From Clusia tigrina (taxonomy: Eukaryota > Arthropoda > Insecta > Diptera > Clusiidae), in the NCBI GenBank assembly GCA_920105625.2, contig CAKKTE020000188.1, forward strand, positions 181,001 through 245,000: 64,000 bases of DNA, in the 5' to 3' direction. A program made the translations under genes and the position numbers. Below the pieces are notes generated by a model. It was not told the DNA's origin, ran no database searches, and saw only the letters and a list, made by a program, of their open reading frames with translations. Shown piece by piece: positions 9,804-19,558 of the stretch. Numbering within the stretch: the stretch's first letter is position 1; each line of letters opens with the position of its first letter.

Positions 9804-10696
9804 TAATCAGTCTGGTCAGATCAGCCTGCAGAACTGGCCCAGTATGCAACACGTCATTCAAACTGACTGTGTTGGATGTCGCTTGGGAAGCGTTGAAAAC
9901 CACTCGAAGTCGAGTGGTGGTGCTCTCGGGTTTGATTACTGCGTGATGAGGCAGATAGTAATGAGGCACCAGAGTTGTTGACGGCGGGGGTACCTTTTCC
10001 ATGTGATTTAGCGTCACATATTCAAGGACCACCGCGTCGTATTTCTGTTTGTTTACTGGGTTCCTGCCCAGTCGAGCTTCATTTCGTTCAAACTGCCGAA
10101 GGGCAATGTGGCGTGACGCTCCTAAAGATTTGTGTGGTAAAAAATCATGCTTGAACGGGAGCGAGACTATATATCGCCCCGAAGTATCCCGGCGCGTGGT
10201 CCGGGCATACAAATCCAGACACTCTTGGTCAGGTTGAGATAGCTGCCGCTCACGAGGGGGCTCTTCGATTTCCCAAAATCGGCTCAGAATGATATCAAGC
10301 GACGCGGACTCAGACATCTGGACACATGTTGTGAATGCAGAGACTCGCTCAGCTGGCAGTGGCCCAGTAAGGATCCAGCCAAAAACTGTGTCCTGCGCAA
10401 GTAATGACCCAACGATATTGCAATGCAACCCACCCAGCAAAATTTGAGGATATAGATCCCCCCCCTAACAACAAATCGATTTGGGTTGAGTGTGACGTGG
10501 CTGCGTCTGCCAAATTCAAACCATTGAGTTTGCTTTCATCTCCTTTGCTCAACACAAGCGGCGGCAATTCCCCGGTCAAGGTGGTCAACACCAACGCCGC
10601 CACCCGTAGGCGAACAGAGGCATCGTACCGGGACCCGATAGTGAGATGACACGCTTTGGTGACGGTGCCAGCAAGTGTGTTGCTGACCCCCGACAC
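9804..10696 (-). pseudogene. BEL-B reverse transcriptase N-terminal part (copy I, truncated)
   Basis: Two frames (10696-10349 and 10440-9604) repeat the first 280 or so residues of the RT region of copy III. They are split by a one-base change in the C run near 10465. It holds the linker and the first RT motif (PHHAVIKPESTTT) and a six-residue insertion (MEKVPP, about 9995) absent from copy III. At about 9803 the RT stops and leader sequence begins, so no catalytic YVDD remains. Confidence 0.8.
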
Positions 10697-11088
10697 CTGA
10701 GCGTGTACAGAGTGAGCCGCAGCCTAAGGCGCTTGTGGAGGCGGTCTGAAATGAAGGACCCCTCGGAACCGGAGTCTATCAGAGCCCGGGTCCTATTCCA
10801 AACTCCCTGGTGTTCAATATTTATTAACGCAGTACCCAAGAGAAGAGAGTTGGAGAGGCGACCACACGGATGACTTGGACTCGGCCGCGCCTTATCTGCC
10901 GGCTGCGAAGTCTGCGAAGTGTGGTACGAAGACTTGGGTACGGCTTGAGGTGCCGGGGTAGTGTGCTCATTTTGATTAGAGCGACCCCCCCAGATGCTGA
11001 TGGCGGGTGTGGCGTTGAGCCGGTAGGACGACTCTGCCTGGAGTCCGAGTGCAGCAGCGTATGGTGACGCTCTTGACAGATGAAACAC
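10585..11088 (-). pseudogene. BEL-B protease (copy I)
   Basis: Identical or nearly identical to the protease of copy III, including RALIDSGSEGSFI and the same downstream frameshift. It lies between gag and the truncated RT of copy I in the normal order. Confidence 0.75.
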
Positions 11089-12278
11089 GAAAAGGAGCTG
11101 GGGCAGCTATCCCCCTTGTGAGATGGCGACAGACAATTCACACATAACCCGTGTCGGCCCACCAAACCCCACCGTGCTGAAACAGTGGCTGCCTGGAACG
11201 CAGGACAATTTCGCACCGAATGGGTGGTTTGTTTACAAATTTTACACCCCTGTGGGGTGACTTTCGCTTGGTGGGTCTGCACCCGAGCTGAGCGAGTTGG
11301 GTTTGGCTGAATCCTTGTGTTGGATTGCTGACTGCTCGCTGGTCGGGTCCCCGCTATCGCCTCAAGTGTCCGGAATCGCTGCGACAGAAATGAATCCATT
11401 GCCATCCACTCGGGCACTTCCGAGCTCCCCCCATAAAGCCAGTCTGACTTCCGGCAGACATCGTGCACACAGGTAGACTAACATGGGGTTCCATGCCGCC
11501 ATATACACCACGTAAGCAGTCAACGCTGCGATGCAGTTGCTGATGTCGCGCTGGAGGCGTTTGATTTCGCCACCATCTTCGCGCTTCACCGGGTCCAGTT
11601 CCAATAAGGCCTTCAATTGTACATTGATTTGCTGGCGCTTATTTTCATATCGCTCAAGTAAATGGGCCCACGCCTGCACAAACCCTGCGTCCGTCAAGGG
11701 GAGCTTCCCTACGATATCACGTGGTTCGCCCCGAGTTTTTAGAGTAAGGTAAGATACATCCTCTCTACGTTAGAGAGACGCGAGTTATTGATGAATAGTG
11801 CGGTAAACATATCCCGAAACGCGGGCCATTGAGCGTAGGTCCCCTCAAACAGAGGAATGTCGCAAGGGGGTACGTGGGTACCAGGAAGCGCAGGAGTCAT
11901 CGCCTCAACACGCTCGGGGCCAGGTCTCCCTGGCAGCATTCCTTCTTGCAGTCCCGCAATTACGACCCGCCCCTTTCTGAAGACGACGAAACTCGCCTCA
12001 AAGCGCTGGGTCACCGCATGCAGAAGTTGGTCCCGCTCCTTGGCCTCGCGCGCTTCTGCTAGCACTTGAGCTTTCGCTACTTTAAGAGCGGCCCACCTCT
12101 CACTTAACTCCTCCTCATCGACCTGGAGCGAAGCTAACGAGTGACTGTCTGTCAGTCGACGCTCAAAGCGATCGACAAACATCGTCAACTCGTCAGCGGC
12201 TGGTATCAACGGGGCGAACATCTTTCCTGCTTTGCCTGACCCTGATCGAAGCTCAATGGCGGAACTGTTACGCCACAA
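10824..12278 (-). pseudogene. BEL-B gag (copy I)
   Basis: ATG 12278, read in frames 12278-11739, 11697-11362 and 11468-10824, matching copy III throughout. It keeps the capsid motif and zinc knuckles CKICKQTTHSVRNC, CVNCLSPSHKGDSC and CFICQERHHTLLH. It differs from copy III by scattered substitutions (for example MFAPLIP versus MLAPLIP). As the copy next to the 5' LTR, it would be the first translated. Confidence 0.8.
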
Positions 12279-12912
12279 AGGGATCTAATCGTTAAACGAA
12301 TGCAACAAACCAAACTCAAACGCCCTTAAATACCGATGGCGCACACCTCAAATACAAATTGCCTACGCCCCAAGCGAAAGGCAATCGACTGCAGGCTCAA
12401 TCGCTCACAAAAACACGCCTCTAAAGGCAAGGACACCAACAAACACAAATTCAAACGCCCCACTGAACCGGCCCTGTACGGCAGTAAGTCAGCTGATCGC
12501 ACTGACCAACTTTCGTAATTCATACTCCGGCGCCGCCAACGAAACCGTAACGAGTAAATTTTCAATAAACGCACCAACAAATATGAATAAAAAAAACGGC
12601 GCACGCTGCAGCAGCGAAACCGTTTACTCTGTCGTGTGCACAGCGTACCGCAAGACAGAGCAACTTAAAGCGGAATGCGCAGAATGAGTGAAGATGTGTC
12701 TAATGTCTCCACTCCAATATGTGCAACTGTGCGTGACTAAATATTCGTTTTTTTTGTTTTTGTTTACACCACAGTGGCCGACAATTGTCTGCACGCACAG
12801 TATAAAATCAATAGAAACCTATTTAAGTTGTATAAATTTCAAAAATAAAATTTTAAAGAAAATAGATTAAGATCGAAACGTAGGCCCTGGCAGCCAGTAC
12901 CCATTAATTGTA
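12279..12912 (-). repeat. BEL-B leader, copy I, with primer-binding region
   Basis: The longest leader copy. It runs from the gag ATG to the 5' LTR. Near 12880-12905 the minus strand reads TACTGGCTGCCAGGGCCTACG, and the TGGCTGCC part is the best candidate for the tRNA primer site. I could not match it to a tRNA with certainty. Confidence 0.55.
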
Positions 12913-13307
12913 TTTATTGTAATAATTAATTTATTAGAATAAAGTGTAATTATAATAATAATAATACAAGATTTTATTTTATCAACTCTAACTTATTTAT
13001 CAAACAAGAGTTCTTGAGTATTTTAGAACAATTTTTATTTTATTTATACATTGAAGTGATTGCCTACGCCCCAAGCGAATTCCGTGGACTGTTGCCGGTT
13101 GAAGGTTGGTAAAGAAGTGATCGCAAATTCAGAAAACTCGCCGCTCGTGGCTCGTGGTACCACGAGGCGGCTGAATATCTCAGCAAAAGATGTCCGCCAT
13201 CCGGTGCTGAATCCGCCGTACCTCGCGATTCAGCAAAGGACAGCTCTCAGTCATGGTAGCTCCAGCACCGGGCGGCGGCGCATATTAGGAGGTTTATGAC
13301 GTGAACA
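12913..13307 (-). repeat. BEL-B 5' LTR
   Basis: It matches the 3' LTR from 12968 to 13307. The outer end GTGAACA beside the CCTAC duplication is certain. The inner end is placed at about 12913, before the candidate primer site. The inner 55 bases are AT-rich ((AAT)n) and unlike the other LTR. Confidence 0.65.
13151..13166. repeat. 16-bp perfect palindrome in BEL-B 5' LTR
   Basis: CTCGTGGTACCACGAG, identical to 2817-2832 of the partner LTR. Confidence 0.9.
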
Positions 13308-13473
13308 CCTACTTATATATAATATTATTATTATTTGTTAGTATTTTTGAAGCAACAACAAGGTATGTATGCAGGCAGACTTCTTTCAATTTTTCAGTTG
13401 CATTGCTTCACTTTTGTTTTCCATCAAAACAAGCAGTGAAATATTTATGTTTGTCAGATTGTAAATCTGAACA
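13308..13473 (-). repeat. BEL-A 3' LTR, second part (U3 side)
   Basis: Starting at the repeated CCTAC, this matches the right end of the LTR at 31969-32554 (shared TTTGTCAGATTGTAAATCTG, then AACA). Together with 2339-2596 it makes one LTR cut in two by BEL-B. About 170 bp in the middle of the 5' LTR is absent here. A purine-rich stretch (AAAGGCGAGCAAGA on the minus strand) follows, as expected before a 3' LTR. Confidence 0.85.
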
Positions 13474-13644
13474 TCTTGCTCGCCTTTGAATTATTGAATT
13501 CAAAAGACACGATATGCTGCATTTTCACTGTTGGACTACAAAACTTGAATTAGAATTTTAATTTGAGTTATTAAACTGCAAAATTGTGTGCGAAGATAGT
13601 TTAAAGCACAGACTAAATGAAATAATGATTTGATTTAATTTATA

Positions 13645-14263
13645 TCATTTATTGATAAGTGTCCAAATAATTGAGGAACGATAAACGACAAACCTTGGAG
13701 CTGGATACGGTGCGTTGTTCCGCTGTAATACTTCTGTATGTTTATTCTGTCTCACGTTCCACAACCAGCAGAGAATTATGCTAATAATTAGCAGTAGAAC
13801 CGAGTAGCTAGTTAGATAATATATGAATATTTGTAGTTTGAGGCAATTCAATGATTTTAATCGTCCTTATGTTTTCGTGTAGCTCCTTTAGTTGTTGCAA
13901 TTCATTATTAAGCTCTAAAGGTGAGCGGCTATAAATGATTCGTACCTTGGAGCTGTTGATAATCGACAGGTCGCCAAATGCAATATGAGATGAATACAGA
14001 GTGTGTGTAACTGATTGATGAGTTTGAATGGTTGCAGTATGGTGTTTGCGTATGCAATCATCGTAAAGTGTCAGCAAACTTGATCCTTGTAGTTCTAATA
14101 AATTCGTGACGCCATTGCAAACTGCAGTTTGTGTCGCAATTTTTGATCCAACAATCCATTGATTTGTATGATGTAGTGGATGCCAAGTAATGCCGGTTTT
14201 GATTTCTTCCAGTATGCAAGGTGCGTCGGTCTTATTTTTGAGCATATTTATTAGTGAAGACAT
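13645..14263 (-). pseudogene. BEL-A env, C-terminal part with membrane anchor
   Basis: Two minus-strand frames (14263-13808 and 13851-13645) encode the end of an insect retroelement envelope protein. The first has scattered Cys and a stretch resembling baculovirus F/errantivirus env ectodomains. The second has a strong transmembrane segment (about 20 residues, Tyr/Leu/Ile-rich, near 13800-13740) and a short cytoplasmic tail. A frameshift lies near 13830. The upstream parts of env are at 18590-19130 and 25531-25850, separated by insertions. Assignment rests on position, topology and partial motifs. Confidence 0.6.
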
Positions 14264-14459
14264 ACATTTTGTAACAATTTAAGGTCACACAAAATACCGC
14301 CCTCACCATATACCAACACCATGCGAGCACATGTAGCCAAACCACGCCACACGTGGTTATGCTCGAACATGACACAACGCCGAAATACGGGAATTCCGTA
14401 TGCGCGAACACGACACAGTGCCGAAATACGGGACTTGTCGATGCTCGCATAAAAAAAGG

Positions 14460-14466
14460 TATAAAA
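14460..14466 (+). promoter_or_regulatory. TATA box of Gyp-T 5' LTR
   Basis: TATAAAA in GGTATAAAAGGCCGG, with the same element at 17959-17965 in the 3' LTR. RNA would start about 30 bp downstream, so the GC-rich repeats and hairpin units would be in the transcript leader. Confidence 0.7.
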
Positions 14467-14783
14467 GGCCGGTGCACAGAGGAACCGGTCTCTTGTGATT
14501 TCAACAGCGGCGGCGACAACAGCGGACGAGCAGGCGCTCTTGTGGTTTCAACAGCGGCGGCGACAACAGCGGACGAGCAGGCTCGCTCTTGCGATTTCAA
14601 CAGTAGGCGCGACAACAGCGAACGAGCAGGCACCGGCGTGTGATTTCAACAGCGGCGGCGACAACAGCGGACGAGCAGGATCTCTCTCTTGCGATTTCAA
14701 CAGTAGCGGCGACAACAGCGAACAAGCATGGAGTAAGTGGGTATACTATTCGCGGACAGTGGCGACCACGGCAGACAGTTCCT

Positions 14784-15208
14784 GACTTTTGAGACTTCTT
14801 ACGTGATTGGTGGTGTGAGGTTTTAACCGACATCACTACCACGTAAGAGAGTGCTCCACCCTAGGCCAAGTAAACGCGAGGTTTTAACCGGCGTTTAACT
14901 TCAAAGCAGCTATTGCTTCAATTTCGACTTTTGAGACTTCTTACGTGATTGGTGGTGTGAGGTTTTAACCGACATCACTACCACGTAAGAGAGTGCTCCA
15001 CCCTAGGCGAAGTAAACGCGAGTTTTAACCGGCGTTTAACTTCAAAACAGCTATTGCTTCAATTTAGACTTTTGAGACTTCTTACGTGATTGGTGGTGTG
15101 AGGTTTTAACCGACATCACTACCACGTAAGAGAATGCTCCACCCTAGGCGAAGGTAACACGAGTTATTAACCGGCGTTGAATTTCAAAGCAGCTATTGCT
15201 TCTACGTC
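14784..15208 (+). repeat. Three tandem 142-bp units, each with two same-loop hairpins
   Basis: Unit starts are at 14784, 14926 and 15067. In unit 1, hairpin A (14798-14847) has an 8-bp outer stem CTTACGTG/CACGTAAG plus an inner 6-bp stem. Hairpin B (14868-14901) has arms AAGTAAACGC/GCGTTTAACTT with one bulge. The stems are unrelated, but both present GAGGTTTTAACCG at the tip (14817-14829, 14878-14890). Unit 3's hairpin B is decayed. One such unit is in the 3' LTR at about 18235-18375. Confidence 0.85.
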
Positions 15209-15414
15209 TGCCACTACCCCACTTCACCGCAATTAGACGAAGCGGAAAGTATACAGGATTTAGTTATAACTAGTTTAAGATGAAGTTATAGTTTACTGAA
15301 TAATAAAAGAAAGTAAAACAAACTACATCAAACGTGTTGTGTTAAGGTCAATAAAATAAATATTGTACAGGACTCTGAGAAGACTGGGCGTACCCCAGCT
15401 AGAGATTCCTTACA

Positions 15415-15432
15415 TGGCGCCCGAGCAGGGAC
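15415..15432 (+). other. Gyp-T primer-binding site (tRNA-Lys type)
   Basis: TGGCGCCCGAGCAGGGAC follows the LTR directly. It is one base different from the well-known tRNA-Lys primer site used by several retroviruses, so tRNA-Lys is the likely primer. Confidence 0.8.
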
Positions 15433-15451
15433 CTTAACACAACGAATTGAT

Positions 15452-16276
15452 ATGAAGCCGAAGTCAGGGTGGATTTATACCCTACGCAAAGACCAGCTAG
15501 AACAATACGCGGCAGAATTTAGACTTGACGATACTGGAAGTGTGGACGAACTGCGAAAAAGGTTCGCAGCTTTCATAGTTGATAGCACCACTAACCCGGA
15601 ATTCCGCAAACGACTGGAGGAATTGGAAATAAAGCACACGCAAGGGACAGCAAGCACCACATTACCAAAAACGTCGAAGTCAACGTTAACACAACCATCT
15701 CACGTCTACGTAAAGGAAATGGAACGACACCAGGAACAACCATCTGTCGGCGCAGATAACATGAACGCCTTTTTGTCAACTCAATGTGTTACCGTCATTG
15801 AACAAGTTCGTAAGTGGCCAGTAAAATACGACGGCGATAAGGATCCGTTGGGATTTATAGAGCGCGTAAAGGAACTGGCAGACATGTATGGTCTCAACCG
15901 GAACTTACTCCCACGCACAATGCCACAGCTTCTCACAGACAAGGCATTAACCTGGCACCGGAACAACAAAAAGCAGTGGGTCACGTTTGAAGCATTCGAA
16001 CGAAACTTTCTGAAATTTTTCCTCCCCAGCTGATATTTTGAAGATCTAGACGATGAGATCCGAAAATGGGTGCAAAAGCCAAGAGAGGCCTTTAAGGATT
16101 ATAACATCGCCCTGCAAAATCTGATGGGACGTGCACAGTATGACGAAGACAGACAGAACGAATGTATCTTTCGCAATAGTTTGCCCGACTACCGCCTATA
16201 CATACGGCGTGACGATTTCTCTTCGCTGGACGAACTGATCACTCGTGGGCAAGAATACGAAAGTATCAGAGCGTAA
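15452..16276 (+). pseudogene. Gyp-T gag
   Basis: It starts at ATG 15452 and runs 193 residues to a TGA (16031-16033). The same frame continues in 16070-16276. The N-terminus (LRKDQLEQYAAEFRL then SVDELRKRFAAF) resembles a SAP-like helix-turn-helix. The capsid part has VRKWPVKYDGDKDPLGFIERV and WVTFEAFERNFLKFF, then REAFKDYN, as in Gypsy gag with LxxW-type capsid. No CCHC zinc knuckle follows. A basic Gln-rich tail begins, possibly after a one-base shift near 16265. The in-frame stop would truncate the capsid. Confidence 0.8.
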
Positions 16277-16279
16277 GAG

Positions 16280-17350
16280 GAATCCTAGGAAGCAACAGCA
16301 GAGGTCACCACAGAAACAACAAGGGCAACAAACGGTAATACAACAACAGTTGACAATAGCAAACGACGATCAACAGATAACCCCGCCTGCAGTGAGACGA
16401 GGGCATTCGATGCGGAGCGCAAACAACAGCAATCTCAGCAACAACAACAATAACATTAACAAAATTGCCGCTAGCCTCTCAGCTAAAGCCGGCGCTGCCG
16501 ACGAAGCCAAAGCAGCCGCAACTACATCACCGGCTTCATCCACACCTATAACACCCCGAAACTACAGACGGAAGAAGAAGAAGCAACAAGTAACGCAAGC
16601 CCTGCAACCAACTGCTGACACTCTTGAGGATCAGGAACCACATCCGATGACCAGCAACGTGGCTAATATTGAATTAGCAGAAGGTTCACATACAAGTGCA
16701 CTCAAAGCGACTTCGCCTCTACTATCCGCCCATTATGATGAAACTCCAACGCTGGACTTGCACGATCCCAACTCCAATTCCAACGCTCACGTTCGTCTAC
16801 CAAGCACTGCGCCTTCATCGCCACCGCGGCGTGATTATAAGATCAAAGACAAGTTCAAACGGACCCTTACGCTGGACAACCAGGTCAACTGCAACGCCGT
16901 CCCGTCACCGAGCGCACAAGTATCCGCTAAAGGCACTGGTACTGCTGGCATAGTCGCAGCCGAGGAGGAACAGCAACGCGGTTCGGTAAAACTGGTCTTA
17001 TCCAAAAAGAAGGGTAGGATTTTCAAAAGTGGGGTACTTGTTCAGTCCGACCAACCCGAGCGGTCTGCAGTCAACAAGCGACAGCATCTGTACAAACATC
17101 GGTGGGGTGCTGAAGCCAACGGCGACGCTCCTTGCGACGCAATGCTTCCGAAATTTAATGACAAGCAAGCCATACGAATAGCGTCAGACGGCCTTTTTGA
17201 AGACTTCAATGAAGAGTCGAGCAAAAGTACACTTTCACGTGATAATAGACCAGTGGTTGGCAAATTGACTATTGACTCGTCACTAAGCCTCAAGCTATCC
17301 CCAATCTATATGATAAGGACACGGACACAGCTACACCGGACGACACTATT
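16280..17350 (+). CDS. Non-retroviral ORF in place of pol: apparent captured host coding sequence
   Basis: The open frame 16245-17384 (379 codons) lies between gag and the RNase H tail. It has no protease (D-S/T-G), RT (YxDD) or integrase motif. It is low-complexity at first (Gln, Asn, Ala, Ser runs; basic RRKKKKQQ). It then has a more ordered part: KLVLSKKKGRIFKSG (about 17000), KRQHLYKHRW (about 17075) and an acidic segment near 17200. The style fits an insect nuclear or chromatin protein, but I cannot name the gene. The best reading is a host mRNA piece joined by template switching. The exact junctions are not visible; a low-complexity element-specific ORF is the alternative. Confidence 0.55.
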
Positions 17351-17743
17351 ACCAGATTTAAATTTGACAGAAAGCGCAAACTGAATGTCGTAGCCGATGC
17401 GCTATCTAGACAACCAATAGAAGCTCTTTACTCACGTACTGACCTGCAAGATGAAGTGAAGGAAGAATACAACGACGGAGGCACGTGGAAGAGAGGCGCT
17501 ACATCATTGACCGCGTTATTAACTAAACGGCCCATTACAACTGTCCTAACTTTCTGCGACCTGAACGAGGAACATGGAGAGAAAGGGCAACGCTTACCAC
17601 AAATGGTCAAAGACTCAATAACAGCGAGGGTGCAGATAGATCATAGGACTGGGAAACTGAAACGAATGCGATTCGAAATACCACCATACCGAATCGTCAT
17701 TAACCCCACGTCAATAACCGTAAGATTGCCCACCATGAAGTAA
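17351..17743 (+). pseudogene. Gyp-T pol remnant (end of RNase H and pol tail)
   Basis: At about 17360-17410 the frame reads KRKLNVVADALSRQP, the C-terminal motif of Gypsy RNase H (usually GKxNxVADALSR). Only this tip survives; everything before it in RT and RNase H is absent. A further 110 residues (ORF 17456-17743) end in PPYRIVINPTSI and a stop at the purine tract. They could be the distal end of pol or a downstream ORF, and no integrase catalytic motif is seen. Confidence 0.7.
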
Positions 17744-17751
17744 GGGGGGGG

Positions 17752-18581
17752 TGTGAAGACTTAAATTTTGTAACATTTTAAGGTCACACAAAATACCGCC
17801 CTCACCATATACCAACACCATGCGAGCACATGTAGCCAAACCACGCCACACGTGGTTATGCTCGAACATGACACAACGCCGAAATACGGGAATTCCGTAT
17901 GCCCGAACACGACACAGTGCCGAAATACGGGACTTGTCGATGCTCGCATAAAAAAAGGTATAAAAGGCCGGTGCACAGAGGAACCGGTCTCTTGTCATTA
18001 CAACAGCGGCGGCGACAACAGCGGACGAGCAGGCACTCTTGTGATTTCAACAGTAGGCGCGACAACAGCGAACGAGCAGGCGCTCGCTTGTGATTTCAAC
18101 AGCGGCGGCGACAACAGCGGACGAGCAGGCTCTCTCTCTTGCGATTTCAACAGTAGCGGCGACAACAGCGAACGAGCATGGAGTAAGTGGGTATAGTATT
18201 CGCGGACAGTGGCGACCACGGCAGACAGTTCCTGACTTTTGAGACTTCTTACGTGATTGGTGGTGTGAGGTTTTAACCGACATCACTACCACGTAAGAGA
18301 GTGCTCCACCCTAGGCGAAGTAAATGCGAGGTTTTAACCGGCGTTGAATTTCAAAGCAGCTATTGCTTCTACGTCTGCCACTACCCCACTTCACCGCAAT
18401 TAGACGAAGCGGAAAGTATACAGGATTTAGTTATAACTAGTTTAAGATGAAGTTATAGTTTACTGAATAATAAAAGAAAGTAAAACAAACTACATCAAAC
18501 GTGTTGTGTTAAGGTCAATAAAATAAATATTGTACAGGACTCTGGGAAGACTGAGCGTACCCCAGCTAGAGATTCCTTACA
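17752..18581 (+). repeat. Gyp-T 3' LTR
   Basis: TGTGAAGAC to CCTTACA, 830 bp. It is the same as the 5' LTR except for four instead of five CAGCGGCGGCG-type repeats and one instead of three hairpin units. TATA box at 17959-17965. It follows an uninterrupted G run that primes plus-strand synthesis. Confidence 0.9.
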
Positions 18582-18589
18582 TATTTCGT

Positions 18590-19130
18590 AGGAGTATGCC
18601 CGTGCTCCTTGATGCTATTTTAATGGTTTATCTGAGCACAGTAGCTGGTTTGTTGTTTGTTTGATGGTCACACAGGGCTTTACTGCAGCATCCGTTAGTG
18701 CAAAATATTGGTCTCTGTGAGGTGTGACAGCTAGTAGAAATGTTTCCGGTCGTAATTTTAGCATTGTATCATTGATTATGACAGGAATCGGTACGATACT
18801 GAAAAGGTCAAATCGCTCATTATCGGTCAGTGGCAAATTTATTCGAAATATAATATGGTGTTGTGAAATGGTACTTTGAGAAGACATTATTCCATATAAA
18901 TGGATGACATCGTCCTGATTAAAAGCCAGCCTTAGGTTGAGCGGTAAATGCCCCTTTATCTTCATTATTTGTTCTTGAAGCTGTTACGGTGTTATTAGAA
19001 ATGAGCTGATTCTACCATTGCGAGTATCTGATAATGCATCAAATATGGCGGCTTTAACTTTCAATACATTCGACGCCATTAATGATAGTTGAGTTACTGT
19101 TGACGTGGGTCGTTGTGTCGGCAGTTACTC
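18590..19130 (-). pseudogene. BEL-A env, middle part
   Basis: The minus-strand ORF 18965-18615, with a weaker continuation upstream to about 19130 past an in-frame TAA, resembles the heptad-like middle of F-type envelope proteins. It has NGRISSFLITP followed by QLQEQI, then HHIIFRINLPL. It lies between the N-terminal piece (25531-25850) and the C-terminal piece (13645-14263) and is separated from them by the LOA LINE and Gyp-T. It is broken by at least one stop. Similarity is by eye only. Confidence 0.55.
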
Positions 19131-19558
19131 AAGGGGACTAACATGTATTTGAGTACATGCCGCAATTGAGGTCTGTCAGAAGTTGGGTCTATAACCTCCA
19201 CGTGGTAACGGCTGGTAACAATTGTGTACTGGGTGTGATGTGCGATCCATTCCTGACAATGGATCCCACAGAGTATCCAGTGTACGGTTGGCTAAGATAA
19301 GACGGGCGGAGGGAGTAAACCCTGGTAAAAAATCCCCCCTTACTAAAGGTGTTATGCGACCCGTGCCTATTGGTTGGTTTGCAGCCAGGGGGTAATACCG
19401 GCTGTATTCCTACGGAGCTACCTCGATACCGGGTCACCTCGAAGTATATTCACGACCTTGTCGTGGTATGGGGCGTTGCCAAGGTGGACTACTATGCTTC
19501 CCCTTAAAAATTTAAGATCACTATGTCTGCTAAGGTGGACGGTGATCGTTAGAACAAG

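Larger units (their letters stand above)
2597..13307 (-). mobile_element. BEL-B: 10.7-kb BEL/Pao retrotransposon nested in BEL-A's LTR
   Basis: It begins TGTTTACG and ends GTGAACA and is flanked by a perfect 5-bp duplication CCTAC (2592-2596, 13308-13312). The order on the minus strand is 5' LTR, leader, gag, protease and the start of RT (copy I); then leader and the start of gag again (copy II); then leader, gag, protease, RT, integrase and a zinc-knuckle ORF (copy III); then the purine tract and 3' LTR. RT carries YVDD, and the gag CCHC knuckles and integrase are of BEL/Pao type. Frameshifts, a deletion in RT/RNase H and a stop in integrase make it defective. GC content is visibly higher than in its surroundings. 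Confidence 0.9.
14253..15414 (+). repeat. Gyp-T 5' LTR
   Basis: It starts (A)GTGAAGAC and ends CCTTACA, directly before the primer site. It contains a TATA box, five diverged repeats of about 49 bp (core CAGCGGCGGCGACAACAGCG, 14500-14735), then three 141-142-bp units with two hairpins each (14784-15208). An AATAAA lies near 15349. The 3' LTR has four and one of these repeats respectively. Confidence 0.9.
14253..18581 (+). mobile_element. Gyp-T: Gypsy-type LTR element with apparent captured host sequence
   Basis: A complete LTR element on the plus strand flanked by the 4-bp duplication TATT (14249-14252, 18582-18585), inserted in BEL-A env. The order is LTR (1162 bp), primer site, gag, a 1-kb non-retroviral reading frame, the last piece of RNase H and a pol tail, a purine tract (GTAAGGGGGGGG, 17740-17751) and LTR (830 bp). 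Protease, nearly all RT and integrase are missing, so movement would need help from a full element. The size gap between the LTRs comes from repeat-number changes. Confidence 0.9.

Noticed and set aside
7855..12069. Repeated plus-strand ORFs (77, 75, 73, 70 and 65 residues) occurring two or three times
   Set aside because: They repeat only because the BEL-B gag copies on the other strand repeat; no conserved protein features.
14353..14785. Ala/Arg-rich repeat proteins on both strands
   Set aside because: All lie in the Gyp-T LTR's 49-bp repeats downstream of its TATA box; they are by-products of GGC/ACA repeats.
14500..15208. CRISPR-like array
   Set aside because: Repeats are adjacent, differ in type and have no unique spacers; the genome is an insect's and the block is LTR sequence.
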